Source: Platycnemis pennipes
Lineage: Eukaryota; Arthropoda; Insecta; Odonata; Platycnemididae
NCBI GenBank assembly: GCA_933228895.1
Contig: OW121846.1
Coordinates: forward strand, 5,115,915-5,179,914
Direction of reading: 5' to 3'
DNA length: 64,000 nt
The notes beneath the pieces were generated by a model, which was given only the letters and a program-made list of their open reading frames with translations, was not told the DNA's origin and did not search any database. A program made the position numbers and the translations under genes. Position 1 is the first letter of the stretch. Every line of letters begins with the position of its first letter. Shown in pieces: positions 1-10,369 of the stretch.

Positions 1-779
1 CTGCATTCAAGAGCATAAACACCGCTTCCTTTCAGGGAATCCATTTGGTCCTTCGTTGATCCTAATATCTTTTCCAGGGTGTGTCTATTGTAGAAAGCCG
101 CTCTTACCTTGTCCTTGGGAAGTAATCGCTGTATTTTGAGTGATAACTTCCCAAGGAAAGGGATCCGGCGCCATTTCGGTGCGTCCTCTGCTTCAGTTTG
201 TGTCCCGTAGATGTCTTTTCGTGCAATTTTTGTCAGCTTCCTCCTATAAATCGTATCCACCAGCTGTTTTGAATAGCCGTTGCTGGTGGCTATTTGATGT
301 ATGGTGCTCAGTTCCGCTGATTTATTAGCGTTGGACATAGGTATGTGGCACAACCTGTGAATCATTGAGTGGAGGGCTGCTGTTTTCTGTTGAAAATGGT
401 GTCTTGACTGTTTATGAATGATGCTGTCGGAATAGCATGGCTTCCTGAAGATAGAGAAGTCACACTTCTGATTATGGGTCGTTATTTTAAGGTCCAGGAA
501 ATTTAGCATCCCTTCGGTCTCTATTTCCATAGTAAATTGGATGTTTTTATCTTGTGAGTTGAGCACAGACAGGAAACTAGACAATTGTCTTAATGTTCCT
601 GCCCACACACAAAAAATATCGTCAACATATCTGTGCCACGAAAAAATGGGTTTGATAAGAGGGTGCGTAGAGGAAAACAGAAGTTTTTCAAAATTGTCCA
701 TGTACATGTCGGCTAGAACAGGGGAGAGGGGGGATCCCATGGCAAGGCCGTCTGGCTGGCTGTAAAATTTTCCATTGAA
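1..779 (-). CDS. Penelope-like element reverse transcriptase, partial
   Basis: The minus strand is open from about 779 to the window edge. It encodes a Penelope-type RT: GLAMGSPLSP followed by an ADMYM segment (about 700-760), then RYVDD (about 600-620) with the catalytic aspartates, then LNFLDLKI. It continues through the RT C-terminus into GSGVYALEC, the first strand of a GIY-YIG nuclease, where the window ends. The RT would copy element RNA at a nicked target. The fingers and upstream palm are missing, so the copy is 5'-truncated. It starts head-to-head against the plus-strand copy at 780. The frame is uninterrupted in the visible part, which suggests a fairly recent insertion. The family assignment rests on the RT motifs and the GIY-YIG fusion. 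Confidence 0.85.
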
Positions 780-1620
780 TAGGAAGCTATGCTATTCCGA
801 CAGCATCATTCATAAACAGTCAAGACACCATTTTCAACAGAAAACAGCAGCCCTCCACTCAATGATTCACAGGTTGTGCCACATACCTATGTCCAACGCT
901 AATAAATCAGCGGAACTGAGCACCATACATCAAATAGCCACCAGCAACGGCTATTCAAAACAGCTGGTGGATACGATTTATAGGAGGAAGCTGACAAAAA
1001 TTGCACGAAAAGACATCTACGGGACACAAACTGAAGCAGAGGACGCACCGAAATGGCGCCGGATCCCTTTCCTTGGGAAGTTATCACTCAAAATACAGCG
1101 ATTACTTCCCAAGGACAAGGTAAGAGCGGCTTTCTACAATAGACACACCCTGGAAAAGATATTAGGATCAACGAAGGACCAAATGGATTCCCTGAAAGGA
1201 AGCGGTGTTTATGCTCTTGAATGCAGCGACTGCGACGCCATCTACATCGGGCAAACTGGCCGAAACTTCGCCACCAGAGCAAAAGAGCACAAGGCATGCT
1301 TCACCACCCGGAATGCCTCCAATTCGCACTTCGCCGGACACCTACTGGAAAATGGCCACAGCAGTGAGTTCACCCCCCGTGTGCTTCACAGAGAGAAGAA
1401 AGGCCCAAGGTTGGACAGATTAGAAGAGTTGGAGATTATCGGCCACGCAAATTACAACGACCATAACTTGGTCAATGAACATTTGTATCCCTCCCGCTCC
1501 CCCCTCCTCCACTTTCCTTCAATGCCCAAGCCCTCTCATTACCCACCCACGGTGAACCCTCCACCAGGCACAACTCGCCATAGCACCACCCTCCCCACTC
1601 TCCTGACTCATCCTCCCTAA
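775..1620 (+). CDS. Penelope-like element: RT C-terminus plus GIY-YIG endonuclease
   Basis: An open frame of about 281 codons. Residues 1-140 match the C-terminal part of the RT on the opposite strand (CYSDSIIHKQSRHHF). From about residue 143 there is a GIY-YIG nuclease domain: SGVYALEC, then AIYIGQTGR, then the arginine-containing segment ATRAKEH, with acidic residues in LDRLEELEI. A CxxC pair (ECSDCDA) lies between the two signature strands, as is common in EN+ Penelope-like elements. The last 60 residues are proline- and serine-rich. The GIY-YIG domain nicks target DNA for integration. The start shown is only the first Met after the truncation point, because the true N-terminus with the RT palm is missing. 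A hammerhead ribozyme follows 84 bp after the stop. Confidence 0.85.
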   Translation: MNRKLCYSDSIIHKQSRHHFQQKTAALHSMIHRLCHIPMSNANKSAELSTIHQIATSNGYSKQLVDTIYRRKLTKIARKDIYGTQTEAEDAPKWRRIPFLGKLSLKIQRLLPKDKVRAAFYNRHTLEKILGSTKDQMDSLKGSGVYALECSDCDAIYIGQTGRNFATRAKEHKACFTTRNASNSHFAGHLLENGHSSEFTPRVLHREKKGPRLDRLEELEIIGHANYNDHNLVNEHLYPSRSPLLHFPSMPKPSHYPPTVNPPPGTTRHSTTLPTLLTHPP

Positions 1621-1703
1621 CCCTTGCACACCGACCTCCCCTTCCCTCTTCTCCCCCTCCCTCCTTCCATACAACCTATATATACTGATCTCTGTACTTG
1701 ATA

Positions 1704-1750
1704 TTTTCACCTGATGATGTTGCTTTGCAACGAAACCATGGTCGTGGAGA
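1704..1750 (+). ncRNA. Hammerhead ribozyme (Penelope-associated, type I-like)
   Basis: All core elements can be read. CTGATGA is at 1711-1717, stem II is GTTGC/GCAAC with a TTT loop (1719-1731), and GAAA follows at 1732-1735. A very short stem III, ACC-AT-GGT, leads to the cleavage triplet GTC, with predicted cleavage after 1743. Stem I pairs TTTTCAC (1704-1710) with GTGGAGA (1744-1750), including G-U wobbles. Hammerheads with minimal helix III in the terminal repeats of Penelope-like elements are established knowledge. The position just after the GIY-YIG ORF fits exactly. ACCATGGT is self-complementary, so dimeric cleavage is plausible (inference). Confidence 0.8.
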
Positions 1751-1837
1751 ATAAAACTGTGTGTGGAAATTGCAGTGTTTCAATTTCATCCTTCATTCCT
1801 ACGATGAAAGATTTCCACAGCGTTAAGCCTGAAACTA

Positions 1838-2430
1838 TTAACTAGATTGTTAGTATCTATAGTATTTGAGGGGTTAATACATGCATCATGCACTACAGAA
1901 TACTCTAAAATATTTCCCCTACCTATCCCTTTCCTATGCTGCCTATCCTGTTCTCTTATAGTACGGGGGAAAAATGCCATTTTGAATATATCTGTACGAC
2001 AATCTATCTCTCTAATCTTATTTATCTGGTCGAATCTAGCATAATGCGCTGGTGTTTTTAATATGTGCCTAACATCTTCAGTAAAGCTATCCGATTGAAA
2101 TTTCTCTAATAGATTTAATCTGAACTTTAACCTACGCACTGATAATGATTCCCACCCTAATTCTTGTATTAATTCTGATACACTACTCCACCTATCGTAA
2201 CACCTTTTGACGAACCTAGCTGCTCTACGCTGCACACTGTCTAGTTCTCTCATCAAACCTAATTCATTAGGATCCCATACACTGGCTGCATACTCAAGGT
2301 GGGGCCTAACTAGTGAAAAGTAGCATCGCTCTTTTGTCTTCTCATCGTATTTCCCAAGTACTCTTTTTATAAATCCTAGCTTTCCCTTCGCTCGGCCGCA
2401 TATTTCCCGGATGCGTCTACCCCACGATAA
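1838..2430 (-). pseudogene. Family A ORF2, C-terminal extension and partial 3' UTR
   Basis: The conserved region that follows the RT in these LINEs: a SVWDPNELG segment, RELDSVQRRAARFVKRCYDR, then SVSELIQELGWESLS and FFPRTIREQ. The stop is followed by a 3' UTR that matches other A copies (TGCATGATGCATGTATTAA region). The frame differs from that of the RT, so at least one frameshift lies near 2450. Confidence 0.8.
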
Positions 2431-2467
2431 ATCTTTAGTGATTGTTACACCTAATAATCTTACGGTT

Positions 2468-3613
2468 TCAAACGTATTCGATCTTCGTGTTATTAATTCT
2501 ATAGGATCGCTCTATCGAATTATTTCTCCTCCAAAAATTGATAGCTACACAATTTTTAAGGTTGAGTTCTAACTGCCATTTGTCGCACCACTCTTGAATT
2601 GCATCTAAATCCTTGCTAAGTGATTTCGTGTCCTCTTCATTTGATATACCCCTGTACACCACCGCATCGTCTGCAAAAAGTCTAAGGTTACTACTAACAA
2701 CGGTACCCAAATCGTTTATGTATAAAAGAAGTAGAAGCTGACCTACTACGCTACCCTGGGGAACTCCCGATGTGACTTCGATTGTGTCCGACATGATACC
2801 ATCTATGACAACCCTCTGCTCTCGCCCACTTAAGAATTATTTTACCCAACATACAACGTCTTTATTTATACCAAAACTCTCTAACTTAAAGATTAATTTC
2901 TCATGAGGAACTTTATCGAAAGCCTTTTTAAAATCTAAAAATATCGCATCAACTTCAGTACTGCTTTCGCCGTGGACTAAAATATCGTGTACGAATAAAG
3001 CTAATTGTGTCTCGCAAGATCTACCTTTCCGGAACCCATGCTGGCTGTTTATGAGTAATCCCTGACTATACAAATGCCCCATGATCGAACTGACTACTAT
3101 GTGCTCAAATATCTTACAAGAGATTGACGTGAGTGAAATGGGTCTGTAGTTACTGGGTTCTTCCCTATCACCGCTTTTAAATATAGGTGTAATGTTAGCT
3201 ACTTTCCAATCCTTGGGTACTGTATGGTTCTTTAGTGTTTTATTGAATATTATTTCTAGATAGGGGGCTATTTCAGAAGCTAATGTTTTATATACTCTGG
3301 AAGGAATTTGATCGGGACCTGGTGATTTGTTTTTACTTATGCTTTTTAACTGCTGCTCTATTCCGCGACATGAAATGTTCATTTCGGGCATTTGCTCACT
3401 GAAAGTGTTCGGCGGTGGTTCCACTGCGTTTTGTGACGATGAGTTGAATACACTTTGGAAGAAGGTGTTTAAAGTATTGGCTTTTTCTACACTGCTGGTG
3501 ACTCTGATTCCTTTATCATTTTTAAGTGTGTGCACTGTGGACTTATTTCCCTGAAGCTCTCTCACATATGACCAAAACGCTTTAGGATTGCTATCTAAAT
3601 ATTCTCCTAACAT
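2468..3613 (-). pseudogene. Family A ORF2, reverse transcriptase part (internal stop)
   Basis: RT fingers and palm. Visible motifs are NKSPGPDQIPSRVYKTL, SNYRPISLTSISCKIFEH, HGFRKGRSCETQLALF, AIFLDFKKAFDKVPHEKL (first catalytic Asp), then TAA at 2837-2839. The same frame continues with [25 protein letters not shown] and RLFADDAVVYRG (catalytic FADD), ending near 2468. The TAA replaces a GAA (Glu) codon that is intact in copy 3 at 42559-42561. Copy 2 carries the same TAA. One residue in the PQGSVVG box has drifted (GQLL instead of GPLL). Confidence 0.88.
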
Positions 3614-3687
3614 CTTGCTCTTGAAATGTGATAACGCTTGCCGACATGATTTCCTTGCTAATGCTCTCGATTTTTTATAGTTTTGAA

Positions 3688-4737
3688 CTAGCTCATTTTT
3701 TCCTCTACCGATAGACCCCGTCTGGCATTTTTCATCTTAGCGTGGCATACCCTTTGTCGCTTTAGTGATTTCCTAACCTCCGCGTTATACCACCTTGGCT
3801 CTGTATTATCACTAACATATTTACTTGGTATGTATTTATGAACAGCGTTACGGGTGACCTCAAGAAATTCTCTCCACGAATCCTCTGTATTTAATCCTTT
3901 GCTTTTTTCGCTGAATATATTAAACGCTTCCCTTAATTCCTCTTTCATACCGTCGTAATTTTCCTTGCCAAATAAGTATACCCTCCTCCTTGGTTTATTA
4001 TGTCTTTCAACGCCTACAATAAATTTCGCATGCACTATTTTATGGTCACTAATCCCTGTGTCTGTAACTTTATTTAGAACTCTCTCGGGTATATTTGTTG
4101 CTAAGAAGTCTAGAATGTTGTTTCCCCTGGTCGGTTCTGTTACTAGCTGTTGTAAAGAATGTGACGTAAAGGTGTTCAACATAGATTCGCAATGTTCCTT
4201 ATCCTTACCTCCTGTTATGAAACTACACGTATTCCAATCTATCGAAGGGAGATTGAAATCTCCACCTACTACTCTTATGCCTCTATCCTCGTTCGGAGAG
4301 AGTAATGTGGCTATCTCTGACTCTAGTTCCATTATAAGGTTGACGTCTGCGTCCGGTGGCCTGTAATATGCATCTACATATATCTTTTTTGCGTTTCTAC
4401 TTTTACTTTTAACGGAACACCAAATACTTTCTACATTTCGCTCTGAAATAAGTTCTCTTCTACTGACATACGGGTCCTTCACAGCTATAAATACTCCTCC
4501 TCCGTTTCTGCTTACTCTTTCCTTTCTGTATACGGTAAAACACTTCGGGAATACTTCATAATCTGATATGTCCTTCGAAAGCCAGCTTTCTGTACCTACG
4601 ATTATATCTGCATCAGTACTTTTTATGAGGTGGTGAAATTCAGCTACTTTATTTCTTAAACTACGACAATTCAGTACTATCACTGAAATTCTTTCTCCCA
4701 ATCTGTTTCTCTCTTGGTGCTCTTTTCCAACCAACAT
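3688..4737 (-). pseudogene. Family A ORF2, endonuclease part
   Basis: An apurinic/apyrimidinic-type (EEP) endonuclease that nicks target DNA to prime reverse transcription. Motifs in order: VIVLNCRSLRNK, GTESWLS (catalytic Glu), AYYRPPDAD, GGDFNLPSIDW (catalytic Asp and Asn) and GISDHKIVHAKF (SDH motif). The linker EPRWYNAEVRKSLKRQRVCHAKM then leads to the RT. The Met chosen is followed by LVGKEHQERNRLGERIS, also present in copy 3 at 39.9 kb. The open frame continues upstream to about 5124 but becomes low complexity there and is probably not coding. The frame ends at 3688, and the RT continues in another frame at 3613, so a frameshift separates them. Confidence 0.85.
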
Positions 4738-4900
4738 TTTCCTCGATAATTTTTTAACGGACGCACTATTTGATCTACCTATTACCTTCGATGGTTTAGC
4801 CTGTTCGTTTTTTTTATCTTTTTTTCTCTGACCTTCTAAAACTACTCTGCAATTTCTGTCAAATTCTTCCACGATATTTCCCCCGCGGATTGACCTGCAA

Positions 4901-5459
4901 AAGAGGATGTATAAAAGGTAGATATGACAAGAAGACCGGGCAGCACGAGATACGAGGGGTGGTAGGGGTGGAGGAGAGGTGTAAAGGCGGTAGGAGAAAT
5001 AGGAGAGCTTGCAGTTAGAAGTGGTAGAGGATAGAAGTGATGGGATGGAAGGAGTAGTGAATGGAAAGAGGAAATGAAGGAACGAGGCGTACAGGGGTGG
5101 AGGTATAGATATCTGGACTAGCAAAAAGTGAGAGAGCTAGAAGGTAAGAGGATGTATAATATCAGGAAAGTATGATAGCAAGAAGGTAGTAGGGGTGGAA
5201 GGCAAAAGGAGGCTGCCTAAAATAGCTCCTAAGGTAGCATACTAACATCGCTACCGTAGTAGCTATGTTGGAAGCAATTAGAGCTAAATGGTAGTGTTCG
5301 CGCGGGAGTGCACTTTTTGTTGTCATTCAAATTTCCCAGCCTTCCCCTACATCTCCGCTGCCTTGGAATCTGGGAGAGACGACTGAGGGACACTAGCGAT
5401 TAATCGATCGGTGTGTGCAGTCAAGGCCTTTTCAACTGTGCGCCAAATGTATTTACTCA
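4901..5459. other. No gene recognised
   Basis: The first part (to about 5200) is purine-rich on the plus strand and gives a long low-complexity open frame on the minus strand, which I do not regard as coding. Nothing assignable was seen from 5200 to 5459. Confidence 0.5.
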
Positions 5460-5900
5460 TTAGTATTTGAGTTCCAAAATAAATAAATAGGTATCTGAAT
5501 GAGTACGTGAAAACCTCGATGAGTAGACGAACACCTGAATAAATACGACAGTATGAGTACCCGAATGAATATAATGACGACTATCTCAGCACCTTAGCGA
5601 ATACTTGTTAACCTAGTTGAACACTCCTGAATAGATGTGCGCTAAACTCATAGGTATGTGAGTACCCAAATGAATACATGAGTTCCCTATGAATACATGA
5701 GTACTTGAATGAGTACGTGAATACCTCGATGAGTAGATGAGTACCCAAATGAATACATGAACACATGAATACCTCGACGACTGGATGACTGCCCGAATGA
5801 ATACAGGGCTGACTACCTCAGCGAATACTTGAATACCTAGTTGAATACCCCCCGAATACGAGCACCAGAATGAATACCTCGGCGAGTATCCGAGGACCCA
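5460..5900. repeat. Degenerate tandem array of GAATGAATAC/GAGTAC words
   Basis: Variants of GAGTACCCGAATGAATACAT and CCTCGATGAGTAGATGA recur through the stretch. A higher-order repeat is visible: GACTATCTCAGC...GCGAATACTTG near 5579 recurs as GACTACCTCAGCGAATACTTG near 5812, and GTGAAAACCTCGATGAGTAG near 5507 recurs near 5718. The larger period is therefore about 210-235 bp. Open frames here are by-products of the repeat. Confidence 0.6.
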
Positions 5901-6499
5901 TCTGGACGAATACCACTGTTTACATTCAACGGCTAAGGCACGCACGATTCTGACACGCTTATCGCTAGCCTCATGGCCTCCAGAACTCGGAATTGTAAAG
6001 GAGATAGATGAGTTGGAAGTTTTCGGGATTTGGCCAACTCGACGGAAGTCTCCCGTGCCGTTCGCGAGGCTTGGAAGACGTGGGCAACGCATGAGTAGAT
6101 GCTTGTATTTACTATCGTTCCTTCGGCGCCCGATGCATTAAGCCTGAGGAAATCGAGGAGCCAAGGCCACATTTTTCAGCAAAAACATTTCATCTTATGC
6201 TACAAAACAAGAATAGGAGTTGCGTTATTATGAATGGAAAATTGTATTGGAAAAAGAATGCAGAAAAATTAAATTCTTATTTTGTCAAATATTGGGTAGT
6301 CATTCAATGACTGGTGCCAGAAGACCGACCTCTTGTCACTGGAAATATTATAAGCTCCTCTAATTAGAAATTAATACATAAAAGGGATAGAGAATGTTTC
6401 AACTGAGGAAAATATTTAGAATATTGCCGAAAGAAAATGAGGAGGAATGGCATACAAAGACTTAGGAGTTTTGTCAGAGTCTGTACATTTTGAGTATAA
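5901..6499. other. No gene recognised
   Basis: Apparently unique, non-coding sequence between the tandem array and a LINE 3' end. Nothing assignable was seen. Confidence 0.4.
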
Positions 6500-6963
6500 G
6501 AATAAACAGACGAATTACGTTGGGAATCATTATCAGATCATAGGTTCAAGCACAGATTAAATCAATTACAGAAAGTCCAATTGGACAGCTTTTCTAAAGA
6601 TGTTACGTATAGGTATATTAAAACACCGGCGTATTATGTTAGATTCGACAAGATAAATAAGATTAGAGAGTAAGATTGTCGTACTGATAGATTCAAAATT
6701 TCATTTTTCCCGCGTACTATAAGGGAACACAATAGGCAGCATAGCAAAGGGATAGGTAGGGAAAATATTGTAGAGTAGTCTGTAGTGCATGATGCATGTA
6801 TTAACAACCAATAGAGATACTAACCATCGGCTGCATGTGACCCTATTCTCTAGAATGTTCCCATGCAGTAGCTTGTTTGCATGTTAATAGTGTATGTTCG
6901 ATGAACTTCACCCCTGCCACACACCTCCGCGGTGGCTTGTAGGGTATCGCTTAGATGTAGATG
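6500..6963 (+). mobile_element. Family A-like LINE 3' end fragment
   Basis: Degenerate C-terminal ORF2 sequence (WESLSDHRF, then SDSF/SFSKDV, RTIREHNRQH-like with stops), then the 3' UTR, the hairpin CCCTGCCACACACC...GGTGGCTTGTAGGG and a short (TAGATG)n tail ending near 6963. A 5'-truncated insertion. Confidence 0.75.
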
Positions 6964-7139
6964 TTCTGTTCCTTCGTAAAATAAGTAGGGTATATCAAAC
7001 CAATGATATCGAGTAGCTGGTTGTTTGTGAGCCTGAAAACCATGGTATTATATCTAACCCCGTCACTATTCTTAATCACTCATTTCTTCTATAATTTTAA
7101 GAAGATTTGTCAACATCTTTAGTAGACTGATTCTATGAA

Positions 7140-8275
7140 TTTCACTTTCCATGGACATAACGAAACAAGTCGCAAAGCCAGGAACGAAAATAAGGAATGA
7201 AATAAGTCGCAAGGCCAGGTATGCTAGAGAAATGTGGATGAAGGACCTATGCGAACTTGCACTTGGAAAGGTTGAAGCTGCCTATAGGATACAGTGAGAA
7301 ACCACTTTAAAGAACGGATGCAATGCCATAAGGGACAAGAATGGAGAACTTATAATAGAAAATGAAGGCAAAGTGAAGAGATGGGACGAATACATCGAAT
7401 ACAACGGAATCATCTCAGCACGAAAGTGATGGAAGAGGAAAGCGAAGTCGAATAGGATGATAGGGGAGCATCAATATTAAGGTCGGAATTTGACACAGCA
7501 GCAAGGGACCTTCGCATGAATAAGGCTTCTGTAATCAATGATATTTCTGCAGAACTAACTAAAAAAGAAGAAGTGAAGACCAGAAGAACCCATCTTTACA
7601 AAATCATCTGCGACATGTGCTCAACAGGAGAAATTCAAAGGACCTTCGAGGAAAACATCATCACTCCGACTCCGAAAAAATAAGAGAGCGGAGAAATGCG
7701 AAAATTTTAGGACTATAAGCCTGGCAACACATGCACCGAAGACATTGACAAGGATCATCTACAGAAGAATATAAAAAATAGAGGGGAACTCCTGGATGAA
7801 GATCAATTTGGATTCAGGAAAGGTAAGGGCACAAGAGAATCAATATTGGCCCTTAAGCTGCTCAAAGAAAAGAGAATGGAGAAGAACAAACCAACGTTTA
7901 TTGCGTTTGTGGATTTAGAGATGGCTTTTAACAATGTGGATTGGAATTCAATGCTTGTAATTCTGGAATGAATTGGAGTGTCCTACAATGATCGAAGAAT
8001 TGTCCACAGTTTGTATAAAATCCTAGTAGCTGTGATTAAATCTGGACCCAACTGAGAGGAAACAAGGAAAAAGGAAAGGGGTGAGACAAGGATGTGCACT
8101 GTATCCCGTAATTTTCAATGTTTATATCGAGAGAGCGATGAAGGAAATCAAAGAGAAGTCTTCTGGGGTGAATATCCATGGAGAAAAAATTAGCATGCTG
8201 CGATTCGCTGGTGACACAGCACTTGCAGCAGGGACAGAGAAGGATCTGAACAAGACTCTTATAAAATTTTTACTC
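7140..8275 (+). pseudogene. RTE-like LINE reverse transcriptase fragment
   Basis: Conceptual translation with several stops gives RT fingers and palm: ARDLRMNKASVINDISAEL, DEDQFGFRKGKGTRESILAL, AFVDLEMAFNNVDWNSML (palm Asp), IGVSYNDRRIVHSLYK, RQGCALYPVIFNVYIERAM and MLRFAGDTALAAGTEKDLNK. The catalytic box reads FAGD instead of FADD, so this copy has lost an RT aspartate. Endonuclease and C-terminus are missing. A sister copy lies on the minus strand at 9.1-11.8 kb. The RTE-like label is from the endonuclease and RT style seen in that copy. Confidence 0.7.
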
Positions 8276-8334
8276 ATTTTTACAGTTGCTGAACAGGTTC
8301 AAAAATGTTGTTTAACGGTGAAGTAACGGTAATA

Positions 8335-8510
8335 CGCTTTGGAAGGTGTTTAAAGAATTTGCTTTTTCTGAACTCCTGGGACAATTTCCTTTATGGCTTT
8401 TAAGTGTGTACACTGTGGATCTATTTCCCTGAATATATCTCACAAATGACCAAAACGCTTTAGGATTGCTTTCTAAATATTCTCCTAACATCTTGCTCTT
8501 GAAACATGAT
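8335..8510 (-). mobile_element. Family A LINE fragment (endonuclease-RT linker)
   Basis: The minus strand reads FKSKMLGEYLESNPKAFWS, then FVRYIQGNRSTVYTLK and KANSLNTFQSV, matching the linker region of family A with gaps. It abuts the end of the RTE-like fragment. Confidence 0.75.
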
Positions 8511-9103
8511 AACGCTTGGTATGATAGCGCTGGGATTTTAGAGGCTACATCATCAGACGCGACTTCTCCAGAAATCCTCACGTAGTGGAGCTGAAATCTT
8601 TTTTGAAATTTATGAAAAAAAATTCTCGGCTACTTATAAAAGAAAATCCTTCCAGTTTTCCACCTCATTGTAGCAGTTTTAAATGGCTATGAAATTGAAC
8701 CCCTTTACCACTGACGAAAGCTTCATCCAAATGAATACTCTACTGAAATGACCTTCTACCCAAATGTTCAAATGTATTCCACTCTCTCCAAACGCGTTTC
8801 GCCTGCTCACATAGAGAGTACTAGTAGATATATTGAAACCAACACTGGAACGATTTTTTCTTTCGTCTTCTTTACAGTACTAAAAGTCGTTTTGCTGACA
8901 CCGTAGTGCTGATGAAGCTGAACTTTTCTCCCGAAGTTTATTCAAAAATAGAACTTTTACACGCAAAATTAACACCTTCCTTTCCATCCCCAGATCATCA
9001 TCAGCACTTTTGTCTAGTCAATTTGGCCTCATTTCATAAATAAATACGTAGGAAAGCACACAATTCGTTGTAAACGAGAAGAATACTGGACTGATACATT
9101 AGG
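8511..9103. other. No gene recognised
   Basis: AT-rich, no long frame, no clear repeat structure. Nothing assignable was seen. Confidence 0.4.
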
Positions 9104-9757
9104 TTAGTCTAAAATATTCGATGGATGAAATTCAAGAGGTGTTTCAGGTATCTCATGCGAGAGCTGCCTTTTCCATTCTTCCTGTTCACTTTTCCCTCGA
9201 CGATTGTCTTCATCAGGCATTGGTGTTTCATGATATGGCCGATTAAGTTGTTCCGTCTTTATTTTAGATTTTTCAAGAGACATATTTTCTCCCACTCTTC
9301 TTAGGATTTCCTCGTTACTTACTCAGTCGATCCATTTAATCTTCCTCATTCTTCTGTAGCACCACATTTCCAATGCTTCCATCCTTTTCTTCTCCACTGC
9401 TGTCATCGTTCATGCCTCACTGCAGTAAAGAAACATGCTCCAGATGTACGTCCTGATGAATGGTTTCCTTAATTCGGCCCTTGTAATTCCGAATGTAAGT
9501 AGATTCTTCTCTTGATGAACTTCTCTTTGCCTGAGCTATTCTACTGGCTATTTCCTTCTTGCTTCGTCCATCGTTGGTTACTCGACTTCCCAGGTGACAA
9601 CTCTTTCACCTCTTCCAATTGCTGTTTCCCTAGCCCAACGTTGGTTTTGGCCTCATTTCCCTTGCTACACACCAATACCTTTGTCTTCTCCTATTGATAT
9701 TCAGCTGATATCTCCCCATGGTCCTTTCCATAGTTAATAAAATCTTATTAAGATCTC
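9104..9757 (-). pseudogene. RTE-like LINE RT C-terminus
   Basis: Minus-strand reading, with frame changes: GSRVTNDGRSKKEIASRIAQ, then a tract matching MTAVEKKRMEALEMWCYRRM, MRKIKWID and EEILRRVGENMSLEKS. These are the post-palm segments of RTE-like ORF2. The frame ends near 9104. Confidence 0.65.
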
Positions 9758-9758
9758 T

Positions 9759-9903
9759 AGGCCTAGTGCGAGATATATGGAAAAAGTGATGAAGGATGTG
9801 AAAGAGAAGAAATACGTAAATATGAAGAGATTAGCCGATAGAAGGACTCGGTGGAGAGCAGCGTCAAACCAATCTGAGGATTGATGACCAATGATGATGA
9901 TTC
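9759..9903 (+). mobile_element. Very short RTE-like 3' end nested in the opposite strand
   Basis: A 145 bp insertion flanked by an 8 bp direct repeat AGATCTCT (9751-9758 and 9904-9911). It encodes the last residues of an RTE-like ORF2 (VMKDVKEKKYVNMKRLADRR, then WRAASNQSED and a stop), followed by an ATG-rich tail. It is an extreme 5' truncation inserted into the minus-strand relative. Confidence 0.7.
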
Positions 9904-9904
9904 A

Positions 9905-10290
9905 GATCTCTCTCTGCCTCTGTTATGAGTGCTATGTCATCAGCGAATCTTCGAGCGCTACATTTTCTACGTGGATATTTACACCAGAAGACTTCTCTTT
10001 GATTTCCTTCATGGCTCTCTCGATGTAAGCATTGAAAATTACGGGATACAGTGCACATCCTTGTCTCACCCCTTTCCTTTTTTCTTGCTTCTTCACAGCT
10101 GGGTCCAGATTTAATCACAGCTACTTTATTTTTACACATACTGTCGATAATTCTTCGGTCATTGTAGGACACTCCAATTCATTCCAGAATTACAAGCATT
10201 GAATTCCAATCCATATTGTTAAAAGCATTCTCTAAATCCACAAATGCAATGGACGTTGGTTTGTTCTACTCCATTCTCTTTTCTTTGAGC
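9905..10290 (-). pseudogene. RTE-like LINE RT palm
   Basis: Minus-strand reading: TSIAFVDLENAFNNMDWNSM (palm Asp), IGVSYNDRRIIDSM, then after a frame change ARRFADDIALITEAERDLN with an intact FADD. It resembles the plus-strand copy at 7.9-8.3 kb, whose box reads FAGD. Confidence 0.75.
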
Positions 10291-10369
10291 TGCCTAAATA
10301 TATTTTGTGGAAGTGCATTGTTTCCTTAACCTCATCATCCAGTAACGTTGTCAAAAAACGAGTTAGAAA

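Larger units (their letters stand above)
1..1790. mobile_element. Penelope-like element, two inverted 5'-truncated copies
   Basis: Bases 1-447 are the reverse complement of 780-1226 (coordinate sum 1227), nearly perfectly. The minus copy extends further 5' and includes the RT palm (448-779). The plus copy begins at 780 and runs through the GIY-YIG ORF and ribozyme to about 1780-1790. The left copy runs off the window. Inverted and partly duplicated copies are a known property of this class. Confidence 0.8.
1838..4900 (-). mobile_element. CR1/L2/Daphne-type LINE, family A copy 1
   Basis: A nearly full-length ORF2 on the minus strand: apurinic-type endonuclease, then RT, then the C-terminal extension and part of the 3' UTR with the family A motif around 1840-1905. 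The terminal hairpin and (TAGATG)n tail are missing, because the 3' UTR is cut at about 1838 next to the Penelope end. The coding frame is broken by a stop between the RT palm and fingers and by frameshifts near 3650 and 2450. No ORF1 was recognised upstream. Clade placement comes from RT style (SPGPDQIPSRVY, SCETQLAL, FADDAVVY) and needs a tree. Confidence 0.85.

Noticed and set aside
4740..5124. Upstream extension of the family A ORF2 frame to 5124.
   Set aside because: The translation is low complexity (Ser/Pro/Leu-rich) from a purine-rich strand and does not resemble the other copies beyond the LSRK...LVGKEHQ tract.
5613..6092. A 159-codon minus-strand frame.
   Set aside because: It reads through the degenerate tandem array, and its Ser/Ile/Gly/Val pattern simply follows the repeat.
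8081..8326. A short frame beginning MRQGCALYPVIF as an independent gene.
   Set aside because: It is the RT palm of an RTE-like LINE, not a separate gene.
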